A stretch of 64,000 nucleotides of DNA from an uncultured Blautia sp. (GCF_947654165.1 NZ_CANTKB010000004.1:1-64000); one strand, 5' to 3'; positions 1-6,684 are shown, counted from the stretch's first letter. The notes: generated by a model from the sequence alone, not told the origin. A program made the numbers and translations.

Positions 1-125
1 GGGTTTCGCTCCCCACGTTCAATTCTGCCGATGGTACGGCTGCAGGAGCCGGTTGCTTCTGCAAGGTCTTCTTGAATTAGATTTCGCTCCACACGAATAT
101 CTTTCAGGATGTTGCTGATTGCCAT
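1..125 (-). CDS. HTH (Xre-type) regulator, N-terminal part only
   Basis: Reading the minus strand from the ATG at 123-125 gives an open frame that runs off the left edge of the window. It begins MAISNILKDIRVERN and continues through a Cro/CI-like helix-turn-helix (QEDLAEATGSCSRTIGRIERGE), about 41 residues in all. A purine-rich stretch (GGAAGTGATTGG) just upstream can serve as ribosome binding site. It lies 68 bases downstream of the S24 repressor gene in the same direction, so the two may be co-transcribed. The C-terminal part and hence the effector domain are outside the window. Confidence 0.6.
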   Translation of the reverse strand, partial: MAISNILKDIRVERNLIQEDLAEATGSCSRTIGRIERGERN

Positions 126-192
126 CCAATCACTTCCTTTAACTTTATTATTGTTTCAACAGCCGGTTTGAATGGCACGGACTGTATTAAGA

Positions 193-933
193 TTATTGAA
201 ACCCGGGGATGTCGGAAGCATCACACTTGCCGACAACTCTGCCGAATATTTTAAAAGAGTCCGATTCCTGAATTGCGATAGGTTTGTATTTTTTATTCAG
301 GGAGATCAGGAATAATCCATCCGGTTCATCATGGAGTTTTTTGATGTAGGCATCTCCATTGAGGTAGAAAATACCAACCTCTCCATTGCAGATGCTGTCT
401 TTTTGCTGGATCCATGCAATTTCCCCGTTGTGGTATTCCGGTTCCATACTGTCACCAGATATCCGGACTCCGAAGTCTGCATTGTCCGGGGCAAGATCGC
501 CAACTTCATAAGATTCTTTTGGTGAATCGGTCAGGAAATTACCGGTACCTGCAGAAACAGCATCTCCGAAGATGTCCATAAATATTTCTTTTTTGCGGAA
601 AGGAATAATGTTTGCAACTACTGGTTCAAACAAGCCGGAGGCTTTTAGTATTTTTGCGTAATCTTTTATTTTATCTTTTCCTTCCTGATTCAGACCGTCC
701 ATTACACTGTATGGGTTTTTCCCAAAATAAGCATCATAAATATCTTCAATATCCAATAATTTACAGAGAGTCAGAAAAACATGCAGTCCTGGTTCTCGTG
801 CATCCGTCTCCCATTTGGAGATTGCCTTCGCTGTAACGTCAATGCTCTGCTGTGAAAGTAATTCTGCAAGTTCTGGCTGCGAAAGCCCTTTCTTTTTTCT
901 GTTTTCTGCAATAATCCTGCCAATAGAACGCAT
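193..933 (-). CDS. CI/LexA-like repressor: Xre HTH plus S24 self-cleaving peptidase
   Basis: 246 residues. The N-terminal third is a Cro/CI-type helix-turn-helix (about 5-65). The C-terminal half is an S24/LexA peptidase fold: nucleophile S162 in SGDSMEP, general-base lysine K198 in DAYIKKL, and a candidate self-cleavage bond A128-G129 in VSAGTG. Such proteins repress damage-inducible genes and cleave themselves when RecA filaments form. It is divergent from the translesion polymerase operon starting at 1126, and the 150-base gap holds a palindrome and a good promoter, so this protein is the obvious candidate regulator of that operon and of itself. Phage-type repressors look the same; no phage structural genes are visible here. 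Confidence 0.85.
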   Translation of the reverse strand: MRSIGRIIAENRKKKGLSQPELAELLSQQSIDVTAKAISKWETDAREPGLHVFLTLCKLLDIEDIYDAYFGKNPYSVMDGLNQEGKDKIKDYAKILKASGLFEPVVANIIPFRKKEIFMDIFGDAVSAGTGNFLTDSPKESYEVGDLAPDNADFGVRISGDSMEPEYHNGEIAWIQQKDSICNGEVGIFYLNGDAYIKKLHDEPDGLFLISLNKKYKPIAIQESDSFKIFGRVVGKCDASDIPGFQ

Positions 934-1013
934 ATATTCGCCTCATTTCTATGAAATTCCGTTAGATTCTTATAGATGCATTATACAGCACAAATACAAT
1001 AAAATCAAGAGAA

Positions 1014-1030
1014 ATCTCCAAAGTGTAGAT
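1014..1030. promoter_or_regulatory. Imperfect 17-bp palindrome, candidate repressor operator
   Basis: ATCTCCAAAGTGTAGAT has arms ATCTCCA and TGTAGAT that match at 6 of 7 positions. The same half-site, ATCTCCA, recurs at 1056-1062 inside the spacer of the promoter at 1050-1079. Its place between the S24 repressor and the polymerase operon makes it a plausible operator; binding is inferred only. Confidence 0.4.
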
Positions 1031-1049
1031 AATACAACCAAAATGTCAG

Positions 1050-1079
1050 TTGACTATCTCCACAATGTCGGCTTATACT
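1050..1079 (+). promoter_or_regulatory. Promoter of the translesion polymerase operon
   Basis: TTGACT (1050-1055), an 18-base spacer and TATACT (1074-1079) form a near-consensus vegetative promoter. Transcription would start near 1086, downstream of the ATG at 1084, which argues for the second start at 1126. An ATCTCCA half-site lies in the spacer, so a bound repressor would block polymerase. Confidence 0.65.
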
Positions 1080-1125
1080 ACCCATGCAAGGAATGATAAG
1101 AAAGCCGGACGGAGGTGAGAACAGG

Positions 1126-2373
1126 ATGGGTGACAGGACAATTTTACATAGTGATATGAATTGTTTTTATGCCAGCGTAGAAATGCTGCATCATCCGGAA
1201 CTAGAGGGAAAGCCACTTGCTGTAGGCGGCGATCCGGAAGCAAGACATGGTATTGTGTTGACGGCAAATTATATTGCGAAGAAATGCGGGGTAAAAACAG
1301 GAATGGCACTTTGGCAGGCAAAACAGGCTTGTCCGGAAATCATTTTTGTGCCGCCGAGGATGGATCTGTATTTGAGATTCTCCAGTATGGCGAGAGAAAT
1401 CTATTCAGAGTATACGGACAAAATTGAGCCGTATGGAATAGATGAAGGATGGCTGGATGTGACAGAAAGCAGCATCATCAAAGGTGATGGAATGAAGATC
1501 GCCCAGGAAATCAGTGACCGGATTAAGTACGAACTTGGTATTACCGTGAGTATTGGTATTTCCTGGAACAAGATATTCGCAAAACTTGGCTCTGATTATA
1601 AAAAGCCGGATGCCATCACACAGTTTCATCGTGGCAATTACAAAGAAATCGTCTGGGGGCTACCAGTGTCAGATTTACTGTATGTTGGCAGGCAGACAAA
1701 CAAGAAATTGCAAAAACTGGGGATCCATACCATTGGCCAGCTGGCACAGACAGATGAAAAGCTGCTGGGCAGTCATTTTGGAAAAATTGGTCTGGTGTTA
1801 TGGGCATTTGCAAATGGATATGACTCGGATCCGGTTTGTACGGAAGGATATGAAGCTCCGGTCAAGTCGATTGGAAACAGTACAACGACACCGAGAGACC
1901 TGGAAACAGATCTGGATGTGTGGATTATTCTGATGGCATTATCGGAAAGCGTATCTGCCAGATTACGGAAACATGGTTTCAAATGTAATGTGGTGGAAAT
2001 ATCAATCCGGGACAACGGGCTGAACAGCATCACAAGGCAGATGCATATCAGCCAGCCAACGAATATTACGGATGAAATTGTAAAAGCAGCATTTGAATTA
2101 TTTAAGAAACATTACAGATGGGAGCATCCGATACGGAGCCTTGGCGTGAGGGGATCTGATCTGGTAATGGAAGATATTCCGGTTCAGCTTGATCTATTTG
2201 ATAATCAGGAGAAACGGGAAAAATTAGAAAGGCTGGATCGGGCTGTGGATGAGATCAGACGACGGTTTGGATATTTCAGCATACAGCGGGCAGCAATGTA
2301 CCAGGATAAAGTCTTATCCCACTTGGACGCCGGTACACATACGGTCCATCCTCACAGTTATTTTCATGGATAA
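1126..2373 (+). CDS. Y-family DNA polymerase (UmuC/DinB-like)
   Basis: 415 residues from the ATG at 1126, which has GGAGGTGA eight bases upstream; an in-frame ATG at 1084 lies at or before the likely transcript start. The protein is an error-prone translesion polymerase. D10 in HSDMNCFYASVEML and the D106-E107 pair in GIDEGWLDVT are the metal-binding catalytic residues of the family. A helix-hairpin-helix region (about 190-235) and the little-finger domain follow, and the C-terminal tail (QLDLF) resembles a beta-clamp binding motif. The next gene starts at its stop codon, and the layout (divergent S24 repressor, LexA-like partner) implies damage induction. The Clostridia carry many such copies on mobile elements; substrate range cannot be read from sequence. 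Confidence 0.9.
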   Translation: MGDRTILHSDMNCFYASVEMLHHPELEGKPLAVGGDPEARHGIVLTANYIAKKCGVKTGMALWQAKQACPEIIFVPPRMDLYLRFSSMAREIYSEYTDKIEPYGIDEGWLDVTESSIIKGDGMKIAQEISDRIKYELGITVSIGISWNKIFAKLGSDYKKPDAITQFHRGNYKEIVWGLPVSDLLYVGRQTNKKLQKLGIHTIGQLAQTDEKLLGSHFGKIGLVLWAFANGYDSDPVCTEGYEAPVKSIGNSTTTPRDLETDLDVWIILMALSESVSARLRKHGFKCNVVEISIRDNGLNSITRQMHISQPTNITDEIVKAAFELFKKHYRWEHPIRSLGVRGSDLVMEDIPVQLDLFDNQEKREKLERLDRAVDEIRRRFGYFSIQRAAMYQDKVLSHLDAGTHTVHPHSYFHG

Positions 2374-2387
2374 TGGGAGGGATAGAT

Positions 2388-2600
2388 TTGAAACAGACAT
2401 TAACCAGAAAACAGGAAGAAAGCTATCAGTGCATTGTAAGATTTACCGAGGAGCATGGATTTCCGCCAACGGTCAGGGAACTGGGGGCATTACTGGGAGT
2501 TGCTTCAACATCAACAGTATTTTCCAGAATCAGGCAGTTAGAGAAAAGTGGATATATCCGGAGAGTTCCGGCATCTCCAAGAGCAATCGAAATCCTGTGA
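2388..2600 (+). CDS. LexA DNA-binding domain-only protein
   Basis: 70 residues from a TTG start at 2388, six bases after GGGAGGG; an ATG at 2373 overlapping the polymerase stop is the alternative (75 residues). The sequence is a winged-helix LexA N-terminal domain: TRKQEESYQCI, GFPPTVRELGALLGV, STSTVFSRIRQLEKSGYIRR. It ends at RAIEIL, where normal LexA would continue to the hinge and S24 protease. There is therefore no self-cleavage module. It could compete for or share SOS operators, or bind DNA constitutively. No frameshift into a lost protease half is visible, and the stop is followed directly by the next gene's Shine-Dalgarno, so the short form seems deliberate. Confidence 0.75.
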   Translation: MKQTLTRKQEESYQCIVRFTEEHGFPPTVRELGALLGVASTSTVFSRIRQLEKSGYIRRVPASPRAIEIL

Positions 2601-2613
2601 TGGAGGTGGCGGT

Positions 2614-2853
2614 GTGAATAAGGTATATGTTGATGTGGTAGCAGAGTTCAGTAAGGAAGGCTGCCTGATTCCAATCTTATTTGTTTGGGAAGACGGCAGA
2701 AAATACAAGATTGATAAAGTGCTTAAGATTGAACGATGTGCCAGCAGAAAAGCAGGCGGTGTTGGTACGATGTACACCTGTATGGTACAGGGAAAGGAAA
2801 GCCATTTGTTTTTTGAAGTGGACAAATGGTTCATGGAAAGGAAGATTTCATAA
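2614..2853 (+). CDS. 79-residue beta-rich protein of the translesion operon
   Basis: GTG start at 2614 with GGAGG at 2602-2606; an upstream ATG at 2548 lies inside the previous gene and has no ribosome binding site. The protein (KVYVDVVAEFSKEGCLIP, FVWEDGRKYKIDKV, MVQGKESHLFFEVDKWF) looks like a small all-beta fold with alternating hydrophobic residues. I do not recognise a named family. Similar short proteins accompany Y-family polymerases in clostridia, and actinobacterial ImuB operons carry an analogous small W/F-rich protein, but equivalence is an inference. It is 13 bases from the LexA-like gene, so co-expression is near certain. Confidence 0.7.
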   Translation: MNKVYVDVVAEFSKEGCLIPILFVWEDGRKYKIDKVLKIERCASRKAGGVGTMYTCMVQGKESHLFFEVDKWFMERKIS

Positions 2854-2868
2854 TTAAAAAGAAGAATA

Positions 2869-3015
2869 TTAACCGGCGGAGATAGTCACTTTCCCTTTAT
2901 ATCCCGTTGGTTTTACATAAGGATCCGTATTCTGATCAGCCGGTGTTCCCCACAAATACCATTTGGAATATGGATCCTGCAAAGAGTAATTTAGATTGCT
3001 TTCCATCAAAATCAT
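2869..3015 (-). pseudogene. Orphan 48-codon fragment of an unknown protein
   Basis: On the minus strand an open frame from ATG 3015 to TAA 2869 reads MILMESNLNYSLQDPYSKW and then WGTPADQNTDPYVKPTGYKG, ending in KVTISAG. The frame stays open for eight more codons upstream (DQFAFP just before the ATG) and then meets a stop. The composition (W, Y, P, G, charged residues in a coherent order) looks like the C-terminus of a real protein rather than noise, with its 5' part lost. No ribosome binding site is visible. I cannot name the parent protein. Confidence 0.35.
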
Positions 3016-3083
3016 GGGGAAGGCGAACTGGTCTGCAAGACCTACCAGTTAGTGTGATTGTTGATAAGGAGAAATAAAGATTT

Positions 3084-3656
3084 ATGACAGACAGAGATTA
3101 TGCAATTAAATCAATGAAAGAGATTACGTTCCAGATGGCAACCCATGCACAGGATTATCTGGAAGTAAGCATGGACAGGCATTATGAAGACATAAAGGCA
3201 TTGATGGTGAATTACCAGAAACTGATTTTGGAAAATAAGATGGTACTGGAAGAACTGGAAATGGAATGCCAGGAGAAGATCAATGAGGATATGGCATATG
3301 CGTTGAGTTATCTTGATATTTACGGGAAACAGCTGAATGTGACAAAACTGAAACACGAGATGAATAATCTGATGGTCATATATGGGTTGTCGGATATGAT
3401 TTACCGGGGTATAACGTTGGTAAAATATTATGCTCCGGATGGAGTAACGCTCAGTGAGATTATCCATTCCTGTTTTTGCAGCCATTACAATAAAACAGAT
3501 GTGGAAGTCCAGCAGGAACTTGGCATTGGAAGGACTTCTTTTTATAAAATGAAGAAACAGGCATTGCGGTATCTTGGCTTCTACTTTTACGAGATCGTAG
3601 TGCCGCAGGCAAAAAACAAAAGATTCAAACCCTCCTTGGGTGTGGAAGAAGAGTAG
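3084..3656 (+). CDS. Hypothetical mobile-element protein with C-terminal HTH
   Basis: 190 residues, preceded by AAGGAGAAATAAAG. The N-terminal two thirds are helical and charged (YQKLILENKMVLEELEMECQ), likely coiled coil. Residues about 138-165 (DVEVQQELGIGRTSFYKMKK) look like a sigma-region-4 or ArpU/RinA-type helix-turn-helix. It could be a late activator of a mobile element; I do not recognise a precise family. The downstream gene follows within 10 bases, so the two form an operon. Confidence 0.6.
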   Translation: MTDRDYAIKSMKEITFQMATHAQDYLEVSMDRHYEDIKALMVNYQKLILENKMVLEELEMECQEKINEDMAYALSYLDIYGKQLNVTKLKHEMNNLMVIYGLSDMIYRGITLVKYYAPDGVTLSEIIHSCFCSHYNKTDVEVQQELGIGRTSFYKMKKQALRYLGFYFYEIVVPQAKNKRFKPSLGVEEE

Positions 3657-3665
3657 GTGAGTGAG

Positions 3666-4031
3666 ATGAGATACGAAAATTCAATGGTAAAGATTGCCGA
3701 CGATATTATCCGGGATCAGCAGGCAGAGAGGAAAGTTCAGAATAAAAAACAGAAATGGCATGATGAGTATGCTACCTTGAAATTTTTTCGGTACATATGC
3801 AGAAATGTTGGAAACCTTCATGAAGGAGAAATCCAGCGTTTGGTATGGAAACTGAAACAGTCTGATAAGAAAGCAGTCGAAAAACATTTAAAAGGCTATG
3901 CGTGGGAATTTGATTATGAGAAAATGTTTTCTATATTGACGCAGAATCCTGTTTGTCAGAAAGTATGCCAGAAAAATAAATATACAAGCTGGATGCATCT
4001 GATCAGCCGATACTGTACAGAAGATTGTTAG
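3666..4031 (+). CDS. Hypothetical protein, basic and helical
   Basis: 121 residues from ATG 3666 with TAGGTGAG just upstream; a GTG at 3657 directly after the previous stop is possible. The N-terminus is highly charged (RDQQAERKVQNKKQKWHDEY), followed by a helical segment (EGEIQRLVWKLKQSDKKAVE). There are no membrane segments and no recognisable motif. It is the second gene of a two-gene unit with the HTH protein at 3084. Confidence 0.5.
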   Translation: MRYENSMVKIADDIIRDQQAERKVQNKKQKWHDEYATLKFFRYICRNVGNLHEGEIQRLVWKLKQSDKKAVEKHLKGYAWEFDYEKMFSILTQNPVCQKVCQKNKYTSWMHLISRYCTEDC

Positions 4032-4091
4032 GAAATAAGATACCTTCTTGCATCTATCAATGAATTATTTTATGGAATAAACCCTGCATTA

Positions 4092-4103
4092 GTTCTATAG
4101 AAC
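4092..4103. promoter_or_regulatory. Perfect 12-bp palindrome GTTCTATAGAAC upstream of the Xre gene
   Basis: A perfect dyad with the GTTCT half-site. It lies 89 bases before the start of the Xre regulator, and the related dyad AGTTCTGAAGAACT sits in the promoter after that gene (4607-4620). A single half-site, AGTTCTAA, also lies just before the Shine-Dalgarno (about 4172). This is the pattern expected for operators of the regulator at 4193. Confidence 0.5.
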
Positions 4104-4192
4104 GATAACTTGTTTTACAGCTTCTGTATATCGGAACAGGCGGTAGTTATACTAACTTTAGACCGAAAAATAGTTCTAAAGGAGGTGCTGCG

Positions 4193-4507
4193 ATGGATCT
4201 GAAAGCTGTAGGACAGAGAATTAAGATGGCAAGGGAAGCAAAAGGTCTGACACAGGAAGATTTGGCTGCCATGGTGGAACTGAGTCCGACACATGTAAGT
4301 GTGATTGAGCGGGGATTGAAAGCCGCAAAACTGGATACGTTTGTTGCGATAGCCAACGCTCTGGAAGTTTCTGCAGATTCACTTCTGATAGATGTTGTGG
4401 CACATTCTGTAACTGGTGTGACGAATGAATTATCAGAAATGATCGGGAAACTTCCAAAAGAAGAGCAGAAGAAAATCATCAAAGCGGTCAGGGCATTAAC
4501 AGAATAG
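4193..4507 (+). CDS. Xre-family transcriptional regulator
   Basis: 104 residues with a strong AAGGAGGTG Shine-Dalgarno. Residues about 7-60 are a canonical Cro/CI helix-turn-helix (KMAREAKGLTQEDLAAMVEL, SPTHVSVIERG). The C-terminal tail (LSEMIGKLPKEEQKKIIKAV) is a short amphipathic helix, probably for dimerisation. It is flanked by two palindromes built on GTTCT/AGAAC, one before the gene and one over the start of the downstream transcript, so it likely represses both its own gene and the 4650-5296 unit. A terminator follows the gene. Confidence 0.85.
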   Translation: MDLKAVGQRIKMAREAKGLTQEDLAAMVELSPTHVSVIERGLKAAKLDTFVAIANALEVSADSLLIDVVAHSVTGVTNELSEMIGKLPKEEQKKIIKAVRALTE

Positions 4508-4515
4508 TTTTTATG

Positions 4516-4542
4516 AGGAGGGGCGGAAGCCCTTCTTTTTTT
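4516..4542 (+). terminator. Rho-independent terminator after the Xre gene
   Basis: GAGGGGC and GCCCTTC pair around a GGAA loop and are followed by a run of eight T. It lies just past the Xre stop and separates it from the next promoter. Confidence 0.75.
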
Positions 4543-4577
4543 GCGGTTTTTGTCACAATTTGTCAAACGAATGGGGA

Positions 4578-4620
4578 TTCTGTTTTGTTTTTATCTGTGC
4601 TATAGTAGTTCTGAAGAACT
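4578..4620 (+). promoter_or_regulatory. Extended -10 promoter with palindromic operator
   Basis: TGCTATAGT (4598-4606) is an extended -10 element with a weak TTCTGT -35 seventeen bases upstream. Immediately after it comes AGTTCTGAAGAACT (4607-4620), a 6-2-6 dyad covering the expected transcription start. Its half-site matches the palindrome before the Xre gene, so repression by that protein is the simplest reading. It drives 4650-5296. Confidence 0.55.
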
Positions 4621-4649
4621 AATACTAATTCAAAAAGAGGAGATATAAA

Positions 4650-4868
4650 ATGCACAGAAAAACTATTTTTGAGAAGGTTGCTGAAAAATTCCATACCACT
4701 CCGGAAGAGGTATATGCGGAAATCCAGAGAGCAATTGATGCCGGATATGATAACACGGATCCAGAGGTACAGGCAGAATGGCGCAAAGTTAAAATAAAAG
4801 GGGATAGACCAACACCGGAGGAAGTAATTAACTATGCAGTAGGTACTTTATCAGCAGAACAGAGGTGA
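4650..4868 (+). CDS. Spo0A C-terminal-domain-like mini-protein
   Basis: 72 residues: VAEKFHTTPEEVYAEIQRAI, DAGYDNTDPEVQAEW, KGDRPTPEEVINYAVGTL. This pattern resembles small clostridial proteins assigned to the Spo0A C-terminal DNA-binding fold, without any receiver domain. It starts after AAAGAGGAGATATAAA. It is the first gene of a unit under the palindrome-bearing promoter and is followed at once by a lipoprotein. If it binds DNA it could act as a small modulator of sporulation genes; that is inference. Family assignment is from memory of the motif, not from a search. Confidence 0.55.
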   Translation: MHRKTIFEKVAEKFHTTPEEVYAEIQRAIDAGYDNTDPEVQAEWRKVKIKGDRPTPEEVINYAVGTLSAEQR

Positions 4869-4876
4869 TTATTAAA

Positions 4877-5296
4877 TTGAAGAGGAAAAAGCATGCGTTA
4901 ATATGTCTGTTATTAGCAGTAGCCTTTGTTTCGGGTTGTGCGCAGAAACATAAAGAGGGAGAGCCGGATGTCATTAGCAGTATGAAAATGAATCAGGATG
5001 AAACACTTACTGTTGTTGCAAACAGAAAACAGATTGAAGATAAAGAGGATTTTGCAAAACTCCTTGTCAAAAAATGCAAGGATAATTCTTTTCAGTCTGT
5101 TAGATTCTCTACAGATTATGGGTATGCCACCAGCCTGAATCTTAGAGTATATCTCTGGGAAGATGAGATAGAAGGACAGGAGCCGGTAATGGTGGTGGAA
5201 TATAAGCCTGTTGAATGGGGACAAGACTATGATATTGTCCATGATCCGGATAAGTTCCAGATGTATGTGGATGGAGAGCTGATGGAAAATCCTTAG
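4877..5296 (+). CDS. Secreted lipoprotein of unknown function
   Basis: 139 residues from TTG 4877, nine bases after AGAGGTGA; the GTG at 4865 inside that site is less likely. The N-terminus MKRKKHALICLLLAVAFVSG runs into a lipobox cysteine (VSGC), so signal peptidase II would anchor it to the outer membrane face. The mature part is polar (SSMKMNQDETLTVVANRKQI, RVYLWEDEIEGQEPVM). No enzyme motif is seen. It sits directly behind the Spo0A-C-like gene in one transcript. Confidence 0.65.
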   Translation: MKRKKHALICLLLAVAFVSGCAQKHKEGEPDVISSMKMNQDETLTVVANRKQIEDKEDFAKLLVKKCKDNSFQSVRFSTDYGYATSLNLRVYLWEDEIEGQEPVMVVEYKPVEWGQDYDIVHDPDKFQMYVDGELMENP

Positions 5297-5490
5297 ATTT
5301 TCAGATAAAAAATGGATGAACTGTTAGGGGGAAAAGAGGAAGTGAACATTTCCCTTGAAAATGTGTACAATCCAATGAGAATAATGAACTTTTAAGCCCT
5401 GTAAACGGACACTTTCTGAACTTTGCTCTGATACAATGGTTATGCTGATGAAAGAGGGCATAGAAAACTGAATTATATTTGAGAGACGGA
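5297..5490. other. Gene-poor gap; only a 27-codon open frame
   Basis: The only plus-strand open frame of note is 5312-5395 (27 codons starting MDELLGGKEEV), which has no clear ribosome binding site. A TACAAT at 5432-5437 could be a -10 element for the downstream sigma-like gene, but no matching -35 is visible. Otherwise I see nothing in it. Confidence 0.3.
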
Positions 5491-5530
5491 AGCCTCAGTA
5501 GTTTAAAAAAAGACTACTGGGGCTTTTTTT
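5491..5530 (+). terminator. Strong intrinsic terminator
   Basis: AGCCTCAGTAGT pairs with ACTACTGGGGCT across an A-rich loop, followed by a T run to 5530. It isolates the following module from read-through. Confidence 0.8.
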
Positions 5531-5616
5531 CGTGCCTGAATTTTCAGCCAATACCTGCAGGTTTTACCTGGCAGTAGTTAGTGGAGCAGGCATGAACCAG
5601 ATCAGAGGGCCGCCTT

Positions 5617-5652
5617 CTGAATTTGAAACTGGAAAACAAATTTCAAATTCAG
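5617..5652 (+). promoter_or_regulatory. 12-bp leader stem-loop abutting the Shine-Dalgarno
   Basis: CTGAATTTGAAA (5617-5628) is perfectly complementary to TTTCAAATTCAG (5641-5652) with a 12-base loop. The AGGAGG of the next gene starts at the last two stem bases, so the folded leader would end exactly at the ribosome binding site. This may tune translation of the sigma-like gene. Confidence 0.5.
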
Positions 5653-5662
5653 GAGGACGGAT

Positions 5663-6136
5663 ATGTATATTGAACATCCATATAAATACGACGGGAAATA
5701 CTACGCAAATGTAGATGGAAAGATGATTGAAATCACAAAGGAAGTGGCTTATGCCATGAATAATTTTTACCGAAGCAGCCAGCCAAGGAAGGTCGAAATT
5801 AAAAATGAAAAAGGTGAGATTGTTGAACGGAAGTTGCGGGAAATCCCTTACAGCGAGACGAATGGACAGGATTATGAATTCTCTATCGAGGATTTCCCGG
5901 ACTATAGTTGTGATGTTGAAGACAGCGTGATCAGCAGTGTGGAGAGACGAGATATCCATAAGGTGATTAATCAGCTGGATGCAGAAGAACGGATGATTAT
6001 TTACAGCATTTATTTTGAGAATAAAATGCAGGTACAGCTGGCAGGGATTATGGGAGTGTCCCGGCAGGTTCTGGCGTACAAGCTGAAAACAATTTTAAAC
6101 AAGATGCGGAGAATGTATCAGGAAAATATTTTTTGA
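5663..6136 (+). CDS. Sigma-70 region-4-like regulator of mobile elements
   Basis: 157 residues after AGGAGGACGGAT. The first half (YKYDGKYYANVDGKMIEIT) is typical of ORFs that accompany clostridial conjugative or mobilisable elements. The C-terminal half has a region-4-type helix-turn-helix: INQLDAEERMIIYSIYF, QVQLAGIMGVSRQVLAYKL. No region 2 is present, so it cannot be a complete sigma factor; it may activate transfer or excision genes. It precedes the structured gap, the MazF pair and the three recombinases. Confidence 0.7.
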   Translation: MYIEHPYKYDGKYYANVDGKMIEITKEVAYAMNNFYRSSQPRKVEIKNEKGEIVERKLREIPYSETNGQDYEFSIEDFPDYSCDVEDSVISSVERRDIHKVINQLDAEERMIIYSIYFENKMQVQLAGIMGVSRQVLAYKLKTILNKMRRMYQENIF

Positions 6137-6201
6137 AAAATCAGCAGATTTTTTTTGCATCCGGGCAAGTCAGTTGAATTTAGTAATTAGAGAGAGTTTT
6201 A

Positions 6202-6624
6202 AGGACTCCTCAAAAGTACATTGGAAACTGAATACCCAGTAATAACTGACGTGACATCTTATGCAGGAAGCACAAGGAAACTGCCGCCATGACTCTGATG
6301 AATATCGGACGAGCGAATAAGCACTGACCGAAAATCAACTGGCAGGTTGATGATGCGATGATCTGTATAGGGTGCGATACACTTGCGGACCGTGAAAAGT
6401 CTGTAACCGGCAAACCTATGAACTGTCGGAGCCTGTGTGCGTGAGCATATGGGTTGTGATCTGGCGAATGCAGTCAGATAGGTTATTATTCCCTGCCTGC
6501 GTAAGCAGGATAAACGATTCGGGGTATCGAGGATAAATAGAATCGAGCGAGCACTGTTTAATAATCGAAAATTGGCTATAGAGGTTATGCGGCAGAGCGT
6601 TCATTTTGGATGTCTCTGCCGTAT
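6202..6624 (+). ncRNA. Candidate structured RNA, unclassified
   Basis: The 548 bases between the sigma-like gene and mazF contain no credible gene but many local stems: ATCAAC/GTTGAT (6334-6351); GTGTGC-GTGA-GCATAT (6435-6450) and CCTGC-GTAA-GCAGG (6496-6509), both with GNRA-type tetraloops; ATCTG/CAGAT (6459-6479); CGATTC/GAATCG (6515-6545); and an 11-bp stem with one wobble, ATGCGGCAGAG (6587-6597) with CTCTGCCGTAT (6614-6624). GNRA loops on successive helices are a hallmark of folded RNA. I do not recognise a class; boundaries are set by the outermost stem and a short repeat at 6202. It could also include an origin of transfer. Confidence 0.4.
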
Positions 6625-6684
6625 TCCTGTGGAGCTAATAATGGATGCTTTACGATTAAATGTCAGGATGGGAGGAACAAATAA

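Noticed and set aside
1084..1125. ATG 1084 as start of the Y-polymerase
   Set aside because: It lies at or before the expected transcript start and lacks a ribosome binding site; ATG 1126 has GGAGGTGA.
6210..6604. Minus-strand open frames 6210-6413 and 6416-6604 in the gap before mazF
   Set aside because: They have no ribosome binding site, no coherent protein features and lie over the hairpins; better explained as chance frames in a structured region.
6371..6625. Group II intron: GTGCG at 6372 and many stems
   Set aside because: No domain V-like 34-base hairpin, no reverse transcriptase, and no plausible exon junction.
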